A stretch of DNA of 11,154 bases, taken from the NCBI GenBank assembly GCA_021157745.1, contig JAGGWA010000152.1, forward strand, positions 1 to 11,154, in the 5' to 3' direction. Below, piece after piece: positions 1 to 5,694 of this stretch; the stretch's first letter is position 1, and each line of letters starts with the position of its first letter. The notes under the pieces are model-generated. The model was not told the DNA's origin. It ran no database searches and was given only the letters and a program-made list of their open reading frames with translations. Made by a program: the position numbers and the translations under genes. The stretch is from Thermoplasmata archaeon (GTDB taxonomy: Archaea; Thermoplasmatota; E2; UBA202; JdFR-43).

Positions 1-114
1 GATTTATATAGAAAAAATGGGGATTTTGATGCAATTTTCCATGAATTTGCTCACGCAATAAAGCAGCATGCATATCATTATGTTGATGGAGATATAGAAG
101 ATTATTGGATATAG
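1..114 (+). pseudogene. Zinc metallopeptidase active-site fragment (5' partial, frame 1)
   Basis: Frame 1 is open from the window edge to a TAG at 112-114 and encodes about 37 residues. They include HEFAHAIKQH, with the HExxH zinc-binding motif of zincin metallopeptidases at bases 40-54; its two histidines bind zinc and its glutamate is the general base. The gene begins outside the window. The frame stops just where a second frame (105-1292) takes over with FEEAHSCFF, about 40 residues downstream of HExxH, a reasonable place for the third, glutamate ligand of a gluzincin. I therefore read 1-114 and 105-1292 as one gene with a one-base loss between about 87 and 114. Neither the family nor the substrate can be named from this fragment. 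A sequencing or assembly error could explain the frame break equally well. Confidence 0.6.
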
Positions 115-1292
115 ATCATATAAATACTTACCAGATTACAAACATTTACTTTGCATTTGAAGAAGCCCACAGTTGTTTCTTTGCCTCTCTAATGGTTGAT
201 TATGTAAAAGAAAAGAAGTTAATAGATGACTATTATCTTCCCTCCAATGATTACTATGCATCTTCAGGATATTTTGGCAAAGAAGGAGACAAGATGGAGG
301 GAGCTGTAGCGGGTTTGCTTTTAAATGGTCTTTATCTGAATTATGTAAAGTATAAATACAAGGATAATCCACAAGCCAAAACATACGAAATTTTTGCAAG
401 AGCTTGTGAGTTATGCAACAAATATCTGAAGCATTATCCATACTCCATACATGATGTAATTCCTTTCATTGTTGCCATCGAGCCAGAATGCGAGGAGGAT
501 CTATCATATGTTGATTTAATATGGAAGGGAGGATATGAGTGTGGAGTATGTCAGCATAGTAATGCATATGCTGGAAAAACAGATGGATTATATGGGTATC
601 CATTGCTTATAGCTGTGGAGCCATCATGGTTTACAAGTGTAGAAGTAAATGTAGGAAATACGCCTTACACAGTTGAAGAGCCATATTATGGTGCCACAGA
701 TGTTTCAGATGGAATGGCATGCTGTATTTTCATTGAGAAAAATACGAGGATAGAAGCTGACTTTAGCCAAGGAGATGGAGTCTATATGATTTTGTATGAT
801 TTGAATGGAAATCCAATGGAAGAAATACTTGCTATGTATTACGGATGGTTTGGTGATGCAACGATAGAATTTGAAAAGGATGGAATAAAAGTTGTGCAGG
901 GTAGCGTTATTGTTAAAAGTAATGCTGGAACAACATACAAAGCGGGAAGCAAGATTAAAATTACGCCACATAGCGAGTTTGTTTTAAGCGTGGAAAATGA
1001 AACGGCATCGCTGTATGTAATGAATGGAAGCGTTGGCGTGGATAATGGAGTAAGCTATGAAGAGGTGAATAAAAATAAGAAAGCCGTTGTAACGGGAGAA
1101 AGCATAGATGTAAGCAGTTATAAGGATAATGAGCTAAAAGACATATGGAATAATTTTGGGGATGCTATGGCAACGCTGGGCATAGAAAAAGAAGAAGGCA
1201 AGGGAGGTGGAGGAAAACAGCCTGGATTTGAAATTGTCGCAATAGCTGTAGCAATAGCTACAATAATATGGCTTAAGAAAAGGAATAGATGA
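105..1292 (+). CDS. C-terminal part of a surface metallopeptidase with FecR-like region and PGF-CTERM anchor
   Basis: This frame encodes 395 residues from a TTG at 105, but that start is probably artificial because the protein continues the HEFAH fragment read in frame 1. Residues 16-35 (FEEAHS and the helix after it) could supply the glutamate zinc ligand. Residues 36-180 are a Tyr- and Cys-containing domain I do not recognise. Residues about 262-345 resemble a FecR-type beta domain, with the run GTTYKAGSKIKI, then LYVMNGSVGV, then AVVTGESIDV. A glycine linker (GKGGGG, 366-370) leads to KQPGFE, a hydrophobic segment (377-390) and KKRNR. This is the layout of PGF-CTERM tails, which archaeosortase A recognises in known systems, so the mature protein should be outside the cell and processed at its C-terminus. 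There is no N-terminal signal here because the true start lies upstream of the window. Confidence 0.72.
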   Translation: MDIDHINTYQITNIYFAFEEAHSCFFASLMVDYVKEKKLIDDYYLPSNDYYASSGYFGKEGDKMEGAVAGLLLNGLYLNYVKYKYKDNPQAKTYEIFARACELCNKYLKHYPYSIHDVIPFIVAIEPECEEDLSYVDLIWKGGYECGVCQHSNAYAGKTDGLYGYPLLIAVEPSWFTSVEVNVGNTPYTVEEPYYGATDVSDGMACCIFIEKNTRIEADFSQGDGVYMILYDLNGNPMEEILAMYYGWFGDATIEFEKDGIKVVQGSVIVKSNAGTTYKAGSKIKITPHSEFVLSVENETASLYVMNGSVGVDNGVSYEEVNKNKKAVVTGESIDVSSYKDNELKDIWNNFGDAMATLGIEKEEGKGGGGKQPGFEIVAIAVAIATIIWLKKRNR

Positions 1293-1293
1293 A

Positions 1294-1312
1294 TCTTCTT
1301 TTTTATTTTTGA
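1294..1312 (+). terminator. T-rich terminator after the surface protease gene
   Basis: Directly after the TGA at 1290-1292 comes a pyrimidine tract, CTTCTTTTTTATTTTTG, with no strong stem before it. Oligo-T runs on the coding strand are the usual intrinsic termination signal in archaea. It sits before the cbf5 promoter and would separate the two transcripts. Confidence 0.5.
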
Positions 1313-1324
1313 GTATGTTACATT

Positions 1325-1340
1325 CAAAGTTTTTATATAG
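1325..1340 (+). promoter_or_regulatory. BRE/TATA promoter of cbf5
   Basis: CAAAG-TTTTTATATAG is a good archaeal BRE plus TATA box. Its centre is about 21 bases before the ATG at 1356 and about 27 before a second in-frame ATG at 1362. Archaeal transcription usually starts 22-27 bases after the TATA centre, so the mRNA would be leaderless or nearly so, and 1362 is a possible real start. Confidence 0.65.
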
Positions 1341-1355
1341 CTCGCGTATTGAGAA

Positions 1356-2327
1356 ATGGCAATGCAAAAAAGAAGATGTTTAACAAAAGAAGAGGCAGAA
1401 ACAAGCCCAGATTTCGGGAAAGAGCCACATAAAAGGAGCATTGAGGAGCTTATAGAAAATGGAGTCGTAGCCATTGACAAACCAGCTGGGCCAAGCAGCC
1501 ATCAGGTTGCGAGCTGGGTTAAGGACATATTGCATGTCAAAAAAGCAGGGCATGGTGGCACACTTGATCCGAATGTCACAGGCGTGCTCGTCGTTGCCAT
1601 TGAAAATGCAACAAAAATAATAGGGCTCATGCACGGCGCAACAAAAGAATATGTTGGAGTCATGCACATTGACTGCGATGTCAGCCCAAAAAAAATAAAG
1701 GAGGTTGCGAGAAAATTCGTTGGCAAGATATGGCAGATGCCGCCCAGGGAGGCGGCGGTGAAGAGGCAGCTCCGCCAGCGCACCATCTATTATCTGAATA
1801 TTCTTGAAGTGGATGGAAGGGATGTGCTTTTCAAAGTTGGGTGCGAGGGAGGAACATATATAAGGGTGCTGTGCAAGGACATTGGGAAAGCTCTTGGCTG
1901 CAGGGCAGAGATGACAGAGCTAAGGAGAACAAAAAGCGGACTTTTCGAGGAAAAGCATGCTGTCATACTGCAGGATCTGCTCGACGCCTATGTTTTCTGG
2001 AAGGAGGAAGGGGAAGAAAAATTTTTAAGGAAATATATTCATCCTTTAGAGGATGCCATAGATTTGCCTTCCGTGATCATAAAAGATTCGGCTGTCGATG
2101 CCATATGTCATGGTGCAAATGTTGCATTGCCAGGCATAGCAAAGGTTGAAACGGGAATAAAAAAAGGAAGCGTAGTTATAGTAAAAACTTTAAAGGGCGA
2201 GGCAGTTGCAATTGGAAAAGCTTTGATGAGCACAAGGGAAATGATGGAAAATGATAAGGGCATCGCCGTGGATACAGAAAGGGTCATAATGAAGCCTGGC
2301 ACATATCCAACAATGTGGAAAAGCTGA
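1356..2327 (+). CDS. cbf5: tRNA/rRNA pseudouridine synthase Cbf5 (TruB/dyskerin family)
   Basis: This 323-residue protein is a full-length archaeal Cbf5, the catalytic subunit of H/ACA ribonucleoproteins (with Nop10, Gar1 and L7Ae). These convert guide-selected uridines in rRNA to pseudouridine; archaeal Cbf5 can also make pseudouridine 55 in tRNA without a guide. The TruB catalytic domain is clear: GVVAIDKPAGPSSH at 37-49, then GHGGTLDPNVTGVL at 65-78 with catalytic Asp71, PPREAAVKRQLRQR at 129-142, and GTYIRVLCKDIG at 166-177. The C-terminal PUA domain runs from about 238 to 315 (LPSVIIKDSAVDAICHGANV). Where many archaeal homologues have AHMxELRR this one has AEMTELRR. It has its own promoter at 1325-1340; ATG 1362 is an alternative start. 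The TGA stop lies inside the 5' acceptor strand of tRNA-Ser, so both are probably on one transcript. Confidence 0.95.
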   Translation: MAMQKRRCLTKEEAETSPDFGKEPHKRSIEELIENGVVAIDKPAGPSSHQVASWVKDILHVKKAGHGGTLDPNVTGVLVVAIENATKIIGLMHGATKEYVGVMHIDCDVSPKKIKEVARKFVGKIWQMPPREAAVKRQLRQRTIYYLNILEVDGRDVLFKVGCEGGTYIRVLCKDIGKALGCRAEMTELRRTKSGLFEEKHAVILQDLLDAYVFWKEEGEEKFLRKYIHPLEDAIDLPSVIIKDSAVDAICHGANVALPGIAKVETGIKKGSVVIVKTLKGEAVAIGKALMSTREMMENDKGIAVDTERVIMKPGTYPTMWKS

Positions 2328-2407
2328 GGTAGCCTAGCCCGGGAAGGCGCAGGCCTGGAGAGCCTGTGGGGCTTTGCCCCTCGGGGGTTCAAATCCCCCC
2401 CTCAGCG
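2323..2407 (+). tRNA. tRNA-Ser (anticodon GGA)
   Basis: The cloverleaf folds by eye. Acceptor GCTGAGG (2323-2329) pairs fully with CCTCAGC (2400-2406), and the discriminator is G2407, as expected for serine. The D stem is GCC/GGC. The anticodon stem CAGGC/GCCTG encloses loop CTGGAGA, giving anticodon GGA at 2357-2359, which reads UCC and UCU. A long variable arm, GGGGC-TTT-GCCCC (2368-2380), marks a class II tRNA. The T arm is GGGGG-TTCAAAT-CCCCC. CCA is not encoded. There is no intron. The first five bases overlap the last codons of cbf5, and no separate promoter is evident, so it is probably co-transcribed with cbf5 and released by RNase P. Confidence 0.97.
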
Positions 2408-2491
2408 CTATTTTACAGGTAATAAAAAGCCGTCAAAGAATAAGAAGAAATGGTTTTCTTTTTCAACCAGCAATTTGGGGTGCCAAGCAAA

Positions 2492-2509
2492 TTAAAACAT
2501 TTATATACC
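2492..2509 (+). promoter_or_regulatory. Orphan BRE/TATA-like element
   Basis: TTAAAACATTTATATACC matches the BRE/TATA pattern seen before genes in this window, but on the plus strand it points into the antisense strand of tRNA-Pro. A start about 25 bases downstream would fall near 2530. On the minus strand it would transcribe the spacer toward tRNA-Ser. No gene explains it, so it may be a chance AT box or the promoter of a short antisense or non-coding RNA. Confidence 0.3.
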
Positions 2510-2529
2510 CATTGCAGTCCTCTATCTGT

Positions 2530-2536
2530 AAAAAAT
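2530..2536 (-). terminator. Oligo-T terminator of tRNA-Pro
   Basis: Read on the minus strand, the tRNA 3' end is followed within a few bases by ATTTTTTAC, a run of six T residues. Such runs terminate archaeal RNA polymerase after stable RNA genes. Confidence 0.5.
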
Positions 2537-2538
2537 TA

Positions 2539-2613
2539 TGGGCCCGCCCGGATTTGAACCGGAGTCTCCGGCTCCCAAAGCCGGAAGGATAAACCAAGCT
2601 ACCCCACGGGCCC
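2539..2613 (-). tRNA. tRNA-Pro (anticodon TGG)
   Basis: On the minus strand GGGCCCG (2613-2607) pairs with CGGGCCC (2546-2540), with discriminator A at 2539. The D arm has a GGGT/ATCC stem. The anticodon stem CCGGC/GCCGG encloses loop TTTGGGA, giving anticodon TGG (2577-2575), which reads CCA and other proline codons. The variable region is short (about four bases). The T arm is TCCGG-TTCAAAT-CCGGG with one T-G pair. CCA is not encoded and there is no intron. It diverges from the CPBP protease gene and ends in a T6 run. Confidence 0.97.
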
Positions 2614-2652
2614 TCCGCCATAATATAGAAAAAGAATAAAAAACTTTTCTAT
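2614..2652. promoter_or_regulatory. Divergent promoter region of tRNA-Pro and the CPBP protease
   Basis: These 39 bases are the whole gap between the two divergent 5' ends. TAATATAG at 2621-2628 lies about 29 bases before the protease ATG and suits plus-strand leaderless transcription. Read on the minus strand, AAAAG-TTTTTTATTC (about 2647-2634) has its centre about 25 bases before the tRNA-Pro 5' end and resembles a BRE/TATA box. The assignment is from position and composition only. Confidence 0.45.
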
Positions 2653-3306
2653 ATGCGCCTCGCTGCCATGCTGCTGCTTTCATTCATCCTCGCCATGATA
2701 TACGGCTCTGCATTCCTGTCCTTTTTTAGCAGCACAAGCATTCAAATCTCGCCTTCCATTTTAATTCTGTCGATGCTTTTCAATCTCGCCATCATGGGCG
2801 GCGGCGGCATTCTGGTTGCTTTTCTTCTGCATGGCTCATGGAGCAATGCTTTAGATGCCATTGGCTTTAAAGGCAGAGATATAACGAGATCGATTTTTTA
2901 TGGCATAATTGCCGCCCTCGCATTCATTTTAGCTTCATCACTGGTCATCTATGCCATTGGCTATGAGGAGGAGAATCCGCTGGCAGAGGGAATTGCCTCC
3001 TCCATTAACATCTATATTCTTTTCCTTCTCCCGACTCTCTCCGCTTTAAGCGAGGAAATCTTTTTCAGAGGACTGATACAGAACCATCTGGAGAAAGGAA
3101 GCAACTGCATCATAGCAATCCTAGCAACATCCATGATGTTTTCCCTCGCCCATATTGAATATAAAGCAATGATTGAAATTGTTGCAACTTTTTCCTTTTC
3201 CATTGTTCTCGGCTATTTAATGCACAAAACAAAAAATATTGCATCCCCTATAACGGCTCATTTCATTTACAATTTCATCGCTCTTTTACCCTTTTACTTG
3301 AAATAA
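2653..3306 (+). CDS. CPBP-family intramembrane glutamic endopeptidase (CAAX protease/Rce1-like)
   Basis: This 217-residue multi-pass membrane protein carries the three signature motifs of the CPBP (ABI/CAAX) family. They are EEIFFRG at 134-140 (EExxxR), FSLAH at 163-167 (FxxxH), and HFIYN at 203-207 (HxxxN). In Rce1 these line the membrane-buried active site that cleaves prenylated proteins. Archaeal members lack a known prenylated substrate, and many are linked to peptide processing, immunity or unknown roles. Hydrophobic segments lie at about 3-27, 36-60, 82-103, 118-133, 152-168, 175-191 and 197-215. The ATG at 2653 suits leaderless transcription from TAATATAG at 2621-2628. All motif residues are present, so it is probably active. 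It is alone in its transcription unit, and its substrate cannot be inferred from the neighbours. Confidence 0.9.
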   Translation: MRLAAMLLLSFILAMIYGSAFLSFFSSTSIQISPSILILSMLFNLAIMGGGGILVAFLLHGSWSNALDAIGFKGRDITRSIFYGIIAALAFILASSLVIYAIGYEEENPLAEGIASSINIYILFLLPTLSALSEEIFFRGLIQNHLEKGSNCIIAILATSMMFSLAHIEYKAMIEIVATFSFSIVLGYLMHKTKNIASPITAHFIYNFIALLPFYLK

Positions 3307-3317
3307 AGTTTTTATAC
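3305..3317 (+). promoter_or_regulatory. BRE/TATA promoter of the 64-residue membrane protein
   Basis: AAAGTTTTTATAC starts at the stop codon of the CPBP gene and is nearly identical to the cbf5 promoter core. Its TATA centre is about 24 bases before GTG 3337, which argues for a leaderless mRNA starting at or near that codon. Confidence 0.55.
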
Positions 3318-3336
3318 AATTTATCAATATTTTATT

Positions 3337-3531
3337 GTGATTGATATATGGAAAAAGGAGTGGGATAGATGCAGATTCAGTTTATTCAATTTCATTTTGA
3401 TATGGAGCGTTCCTGCCATCGTTGGTGAATTGATAGGGAGAGCATTTGAAATAAAATTTCTTGGAATGGTTGCAGGATTCATCTATTCCCTCATAAAAAC
3501 TCAGTATGATTATTTGAAGACTAAAATTTGA
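3337..3531 (+). CDS. Small membrane protein of unknown function (64 aa)
   Basis: The reading frame starts with GTG at 3337 and encodes 64 residues; I do not recognise a family. A charged N-terminus (IDIWKKEWDRCR) is followed by two hydrophobic stretches, about 14-33 (SLFNFILIWSVPAIVGELIG) and 41-54 (FLGMVAGFIYSLIK), and a polar tail with KTQYDYLKTKI. It therefore looks like a two-pass inner-membrane protein with a short loop. Support for a real gene comes from the promoter-like box at 3305-3317 at the right distance, and from protein-like composition. The start is inferred from that spacing; no ATG gives a better frame. Its last 11 bases overlap the end of the convergent alpha/beta hydrolase gene. 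Confidence 0.6.
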   Translation: MIDIWKKEWDRCRFSLFNFILIWSVPAIVGELIGRAFEIKFLGMVAGFIYSLIKTQYDYLKTKI

Positions 3532-4162
3532 ATTTCTTTATCCATGCAATTGCTTCCTCCAATGCTTTCCTCCTTTCTACATCATCGGAAAAAGAATGAT
3601 CCGTATTGAACAGCAATATTTTTTTCGGCTCCATGGCATTTTCATACAGTTTTTCAGCATGCTCAAATGGAACGAGCTCGTCATTCTTCCCGTGAATTAT
3701 GAGTATATGCGAAATTTTTTTCACCATTTCAAGCAAATCATATTTCATCGCATCCTCAACAAAATTTTTTTCTATTCCATCTATTTTGTAAGGTGTGGAA
3801 ATGGTGACAACTGGTTTAACACCATTTTTATATGCATATGCTATTGCAACCATTCCTCCAAAAGAGGACCCTATCAAAGAAATGCTCGCATTGTAATTTT
3901 GCATAATATACTCAACAACTTCATGCAAATCTTTAAGCCTGTTTGAAAGAGTGGATTCATAAAAATTCCCCTGGCTTTCTCCACATCCTCTGAAATCAAA
4001 TCTCACACTCGAAAAACCATTTTTGCATGCCAATTCGGAGATTTCAACATATTTCCTGCTGTCCTTGCTGGAGTACAGTCCATGGCAGCATATTATGAAA
4101 CGCTCCCCACATTCATTTATGATTGCTTTTATTCCATTTATATTAACCTCTAACTGCTTCAT
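3521..4162 (-). CDS. Alpha/beta hydrolase (serine hydrolase, esterase/acylaminoacyl peptidase-like)
   Basis: This 213-residue cytoplasmic protein has a full alpha/beta-hydrolase fold pattern. The oxyanion motif is CCHG at 25-28. The nucleophile elbow is GSSFGG at 98-103, with Ser100 the likely nucleophile. The acid is Asp161 in HGKNDELVP, and the base is His189 in TDHSFS. The strand-loop RFDFRGCGES (54-63) is typical of small esterase/lysophospholipase-like members. The exact substrate is unknown: an ester, thioester or lipid is possible. It has no signal peptide or membrane segment. It is the last gene of a three-gene minus-strand operon, and its ATG overlaps the end of the DUF2721 gene by 20 bases. 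A purine-rich AAAGGAAG before the ATG may serve as a ribosome-binding site, suggesting translational coupling. It converges with the 64-residue membrane protein, overlapping by 11 bases. Confidence 0.88.
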   Translation of the reverse strand: MKQLEVNINGIKAIINECGERFIICCHGLYSSKDSRKYVEISELACKNGFSSVRFDFRGCGESQGNFYESTLSNRLKDLHEVVEYIMQNYNASISLIGSSFGGMVAIAYAYKNGVKPVVTISTPYKIDGIEKNFVEDAMKYDLLEMVKKISHILIIHGKNDELVPFEHAEKLYENAMEPKKILLFNTDHSFSDDVERRKALEEAIAWIKKFKF

Positions 4163-4568
4163 CTTCCTTTATAACCGCATCATATGAAATAAATATTTCT
4201 ATTACAGCAAAAATCATGGCCAAGAATAAAGAAAGGAGAGAGATGAAGAAAAATAAAAGGATTATGAAGGCATTTATTGAAAATATTGAATGGAAAAGGA
4301 GTAAAATTGTTGTTAAAACGGCGAAAAGAATGCATAGCAACATGGCTGTCATTGAGTTTCTGAGAAGCCTTCCTCTCCTTATGAGTATGTCAAGTTGCTC
4401 TTCTGCAAATTTTGAGGCTTTATCTTTACGGAGCATCTCATAATGGAAAGCCCTTATTCTGTCTATAACCCTTCCATATCTATTCTGGAGACTCAAGCTT
4501 ATCAGACCCGCCCCAGATAAAATTATTGCTGGAACGAGCGATGATTGCAGTATTTCAAGCAGAGCCAT
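4143..4568 (-). CDS. DUF2721 family membrane protein
   Basis: This protein of 141 residues fits the DUF2721 family of unknown function. It has an N-terminal hydrophobic segment (about 8-27), then the conserved-looking SLQNRYGRVIDRIRAF, a charged helix with LDILIRRGRLLRNSM, and two C-terminal membrane segments (about 73-93 and 99-128). The family commonly has the order membrane segment, NR(Y/L)xRxxDRxR motif, RR motif, two membrane segments. I chose ATG 4568; a TTG directly before it (4571) is possible. Its start overlaps the end of the glycosyltransferase gene by 14 bases, and its end overlaps the alpha/beta hydrolase gene by 20, so the three are almost certainly one transcript. The role is unknown; the context suggests the cell envelope. 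Confidence 0.8.
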   Translation of the reverse strand: MALLEILQSSLVPAIILSGAGLISLSLQNRYGRVIDRIRAFHYEMLRKDKASKFAEEQLDILIRRGRLLRNSMTAMLLCILFAVLTTILLLFHSIFSINAFIILLFFFISLLSLFLAMIFAVIEIFISYDAVIKEDEAVRG

Positions 4569-5646
4569 CAATTTTATTGCGAGCTATTTTATATTTTTTA
4601 CCACCCCACTCTATTTCCCTTATGAAAGCAGATGAAATCAAATTATACGCAAGTATGAAAGGAATCAATGGTCTCAAAAAAGCATGAACATACCATGGGA
4701 AAAATCTATCCCGATCATATTCCATTAGTTCCGTAAATGTCGCATATTCCTGCCACCCCCTGAAAATATCAAATATGATTGGCGAAAAAAGCATGAAACC
4801 AGTAACAGGATGAAAGAAAAATATAACAAAACCCGCCACAACGCCAGCCCGCATCGCCAAGGTTATGAACAAAGCCAGCCCCCATAAGGAAGGAAAATAA
4901 TACCGAATCCATGCCATTTCCTTGTTCATCCATTTTATCATATGCTCCTCCTCTTCAGCCTCAGATATGGCCTGGGGAACAAAATTTATTTTGTATCCGC
5001 TTTTCTTTGCTTTCATTGTCAGGGTCAAATCATCAACCAACGATTCCCTCCATATTTTAGCGATTCCAAGATTTTCAAAATCTTTTTTAGCTATCGCCAT
5101 GCTCCCTCCCCATGCAAAATTGAAAGCATTGTAGAATAAAATGGAAGCGACGCTTGCATTCCATACACTCAGTAGCTTGTTTTCAAAATACCATCTATAA
5201 CTCGTTGCAATGGAATTTTTTTCTATTCCTCCAACCAGATAAGAAAGCCATTTTTCATGTGGCTTTATATCAGCATCTGCAAAGATGTATATGTTACCAT
5301 TGCTTTTTTTAATGCCTGTGAGCATTGCAGAAATTTTTCCACTGCATTTTGGCAACTTTTCTGTTATCTCCACTTTAACTCCAAATTTACTTTTTATTTC
5401 ATTTGCTTCCTCCATGCTATCCACAACAACTATCACTTCATAATCATTGTAATCCTGCTTTAGGAAGTATTCAATATTGTCAACATTTTTTCCTTTAAAC
5501 GGAATTATTATGCTCGCTTTCTTATTTTTTTCCTGCCTCGCCTTTCCATATTTTTTTCTAACAAAAAACCATGAAATAACCGATACAAGTCCTCCTGAAA
5601 AATTTGCAATGCCAGCGAAGACGAAAAACCATAACAGCAATTGCAT
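4555..5646 (-). CDS. Membrane glycosyltransferase, GT2 fold, ceramide glucosyltransferase (GT21)-like
   Basis: This 363-residue protein is a processive-type GT-A glycosyltransferase anchored in the membrane. Residues 3-28 form an N-terminal membrane segment. The catalytic domain begins at ASIIIPFKGK (44-53). Asp76 in VVVDS is the first conserved aspartate, DAD at 124-126 binds the nucleotide-sugar metal, and VDD at 204-206 gives the likely catalytic base. The segment HMIKWMNKEMAWIR (235-248) sits where GT21 enzymes have the (Q/R)xxRW motif, though here as KExAW. Membrane segments follow at about 253-278, 283-297 and 318-342. Homologues transfer sugar from a nucleotide donor to a membrane lipid; donor and acceptor here are unknown. 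It is first in the operon with DUF2721 and the hydrolase, and has a promoter-like AT box at 5663-5674 before a leaderless ATG. Confidence 0.88.
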   Translation of the reverse strand: MQLLLWFFVFAGIANFSGGLVSVISWFFVRKKYGKARQEKNKKASIIIPFKGKNVDNIEYFLKQDYNDYEVIVVVDSMEEANEIKSKFGVKVEITEKLPKCSGKISAMLTGIKKSNGNIYIFADADIKPHEKWLSYLVGGIEKNSIATSYRWYFENKLLSVWNASVASILFYNAFNFAWGGSMAIAKKDFENLGIAKIWRESLVDDLTLTMKAKKSGYKINFVPQAISEAEEEEHMIKWMNKEMAWIRYYFPSLWGLALFITLAMRAGVVAGFVIFFFHPVTGFMLFSPIIFDIFRGWQEYATFTELMEYDRDRFFPWYVHAFLRPLIPFILAYNLISSAFIREIEWGGKKYKIARNKIDGSA

Positions 5647-5662
5647 AATATAATGAATGCAC

Positions 5663-5674
5663 TATTTAAAATAT
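5663..5674 (-). promoter_or_regulatory. TATA box of the glycosyltransferase operon
   Basis: Read on the minus strand, ATATTTTAAATA is centred about 22 bases before the ATG at 5646. It lies in the 48-base gap behind the saccharopine dehydrogenase-like gene, so the operon can be transcribed separately from that gene. No ribosome-binding site is evident, which fits a leaderless mRNA. Confidence 0.45.
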
Positions 5675-5694
5675 TTTTTTAATTCAATTAAATT

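Larger units (their letters stand above)
2408..2538. other. Intergenic spacer between tRNA-Ser and tRNA-Pro
   Basis: I find no convincing gene in these 131 bases. They hold a weak hairpin followed by T residues (AAGAAA-TGGT-TTTCTT at 2445-2460, then TTTTTC), which may end the cbf5/tRNA-Ser transcript. There is an inverted repeat, AATTTG (2472-2477) with CAAATT (2488-2493), and directly after it a promoter-like box, TTAAAACATTTATATACC (2492-2509). No coding frame or C/D box pair is visible. Positions 2530-2535 (A6 on the plus strand) are the minus-strand T tract that should terminate tRNA-Pro. Confidence 0.5.

Noticed and set aside
84..114. Programmed -1 frameshift in the metallopeptidase gene
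   Set aside because: No slippery heptamer or strong downstream stem is visible in the interval where the shift must occur, so mutation or sequencing error is preferred.
1118..1480. Minus-strand frame of 120 codons opposite the end of the surface protease gene and the start of cbf5
   Set aside because: It is a shadow of two well-supported plus-strand genes, crosses the cbf5 promoter, and its product is low-complexity Ser/Ile/Thr-rich sequence.
2408..2538. C/D or H/ACA guide RNA next to cbf5
   Set aside because: I looked for paired C and D boxes and for a hairpin with an ACA tail on both strands of the spacer and found none that fit.
2374..2592. 72-codon plus-strand reading frame covering both tRNA regions
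   Set aside because: It runs through the T arm of tRNA-Ser and antisense to tRNA-Pro. The peptide is the usual artefact of translated tRNA, with no independent support.
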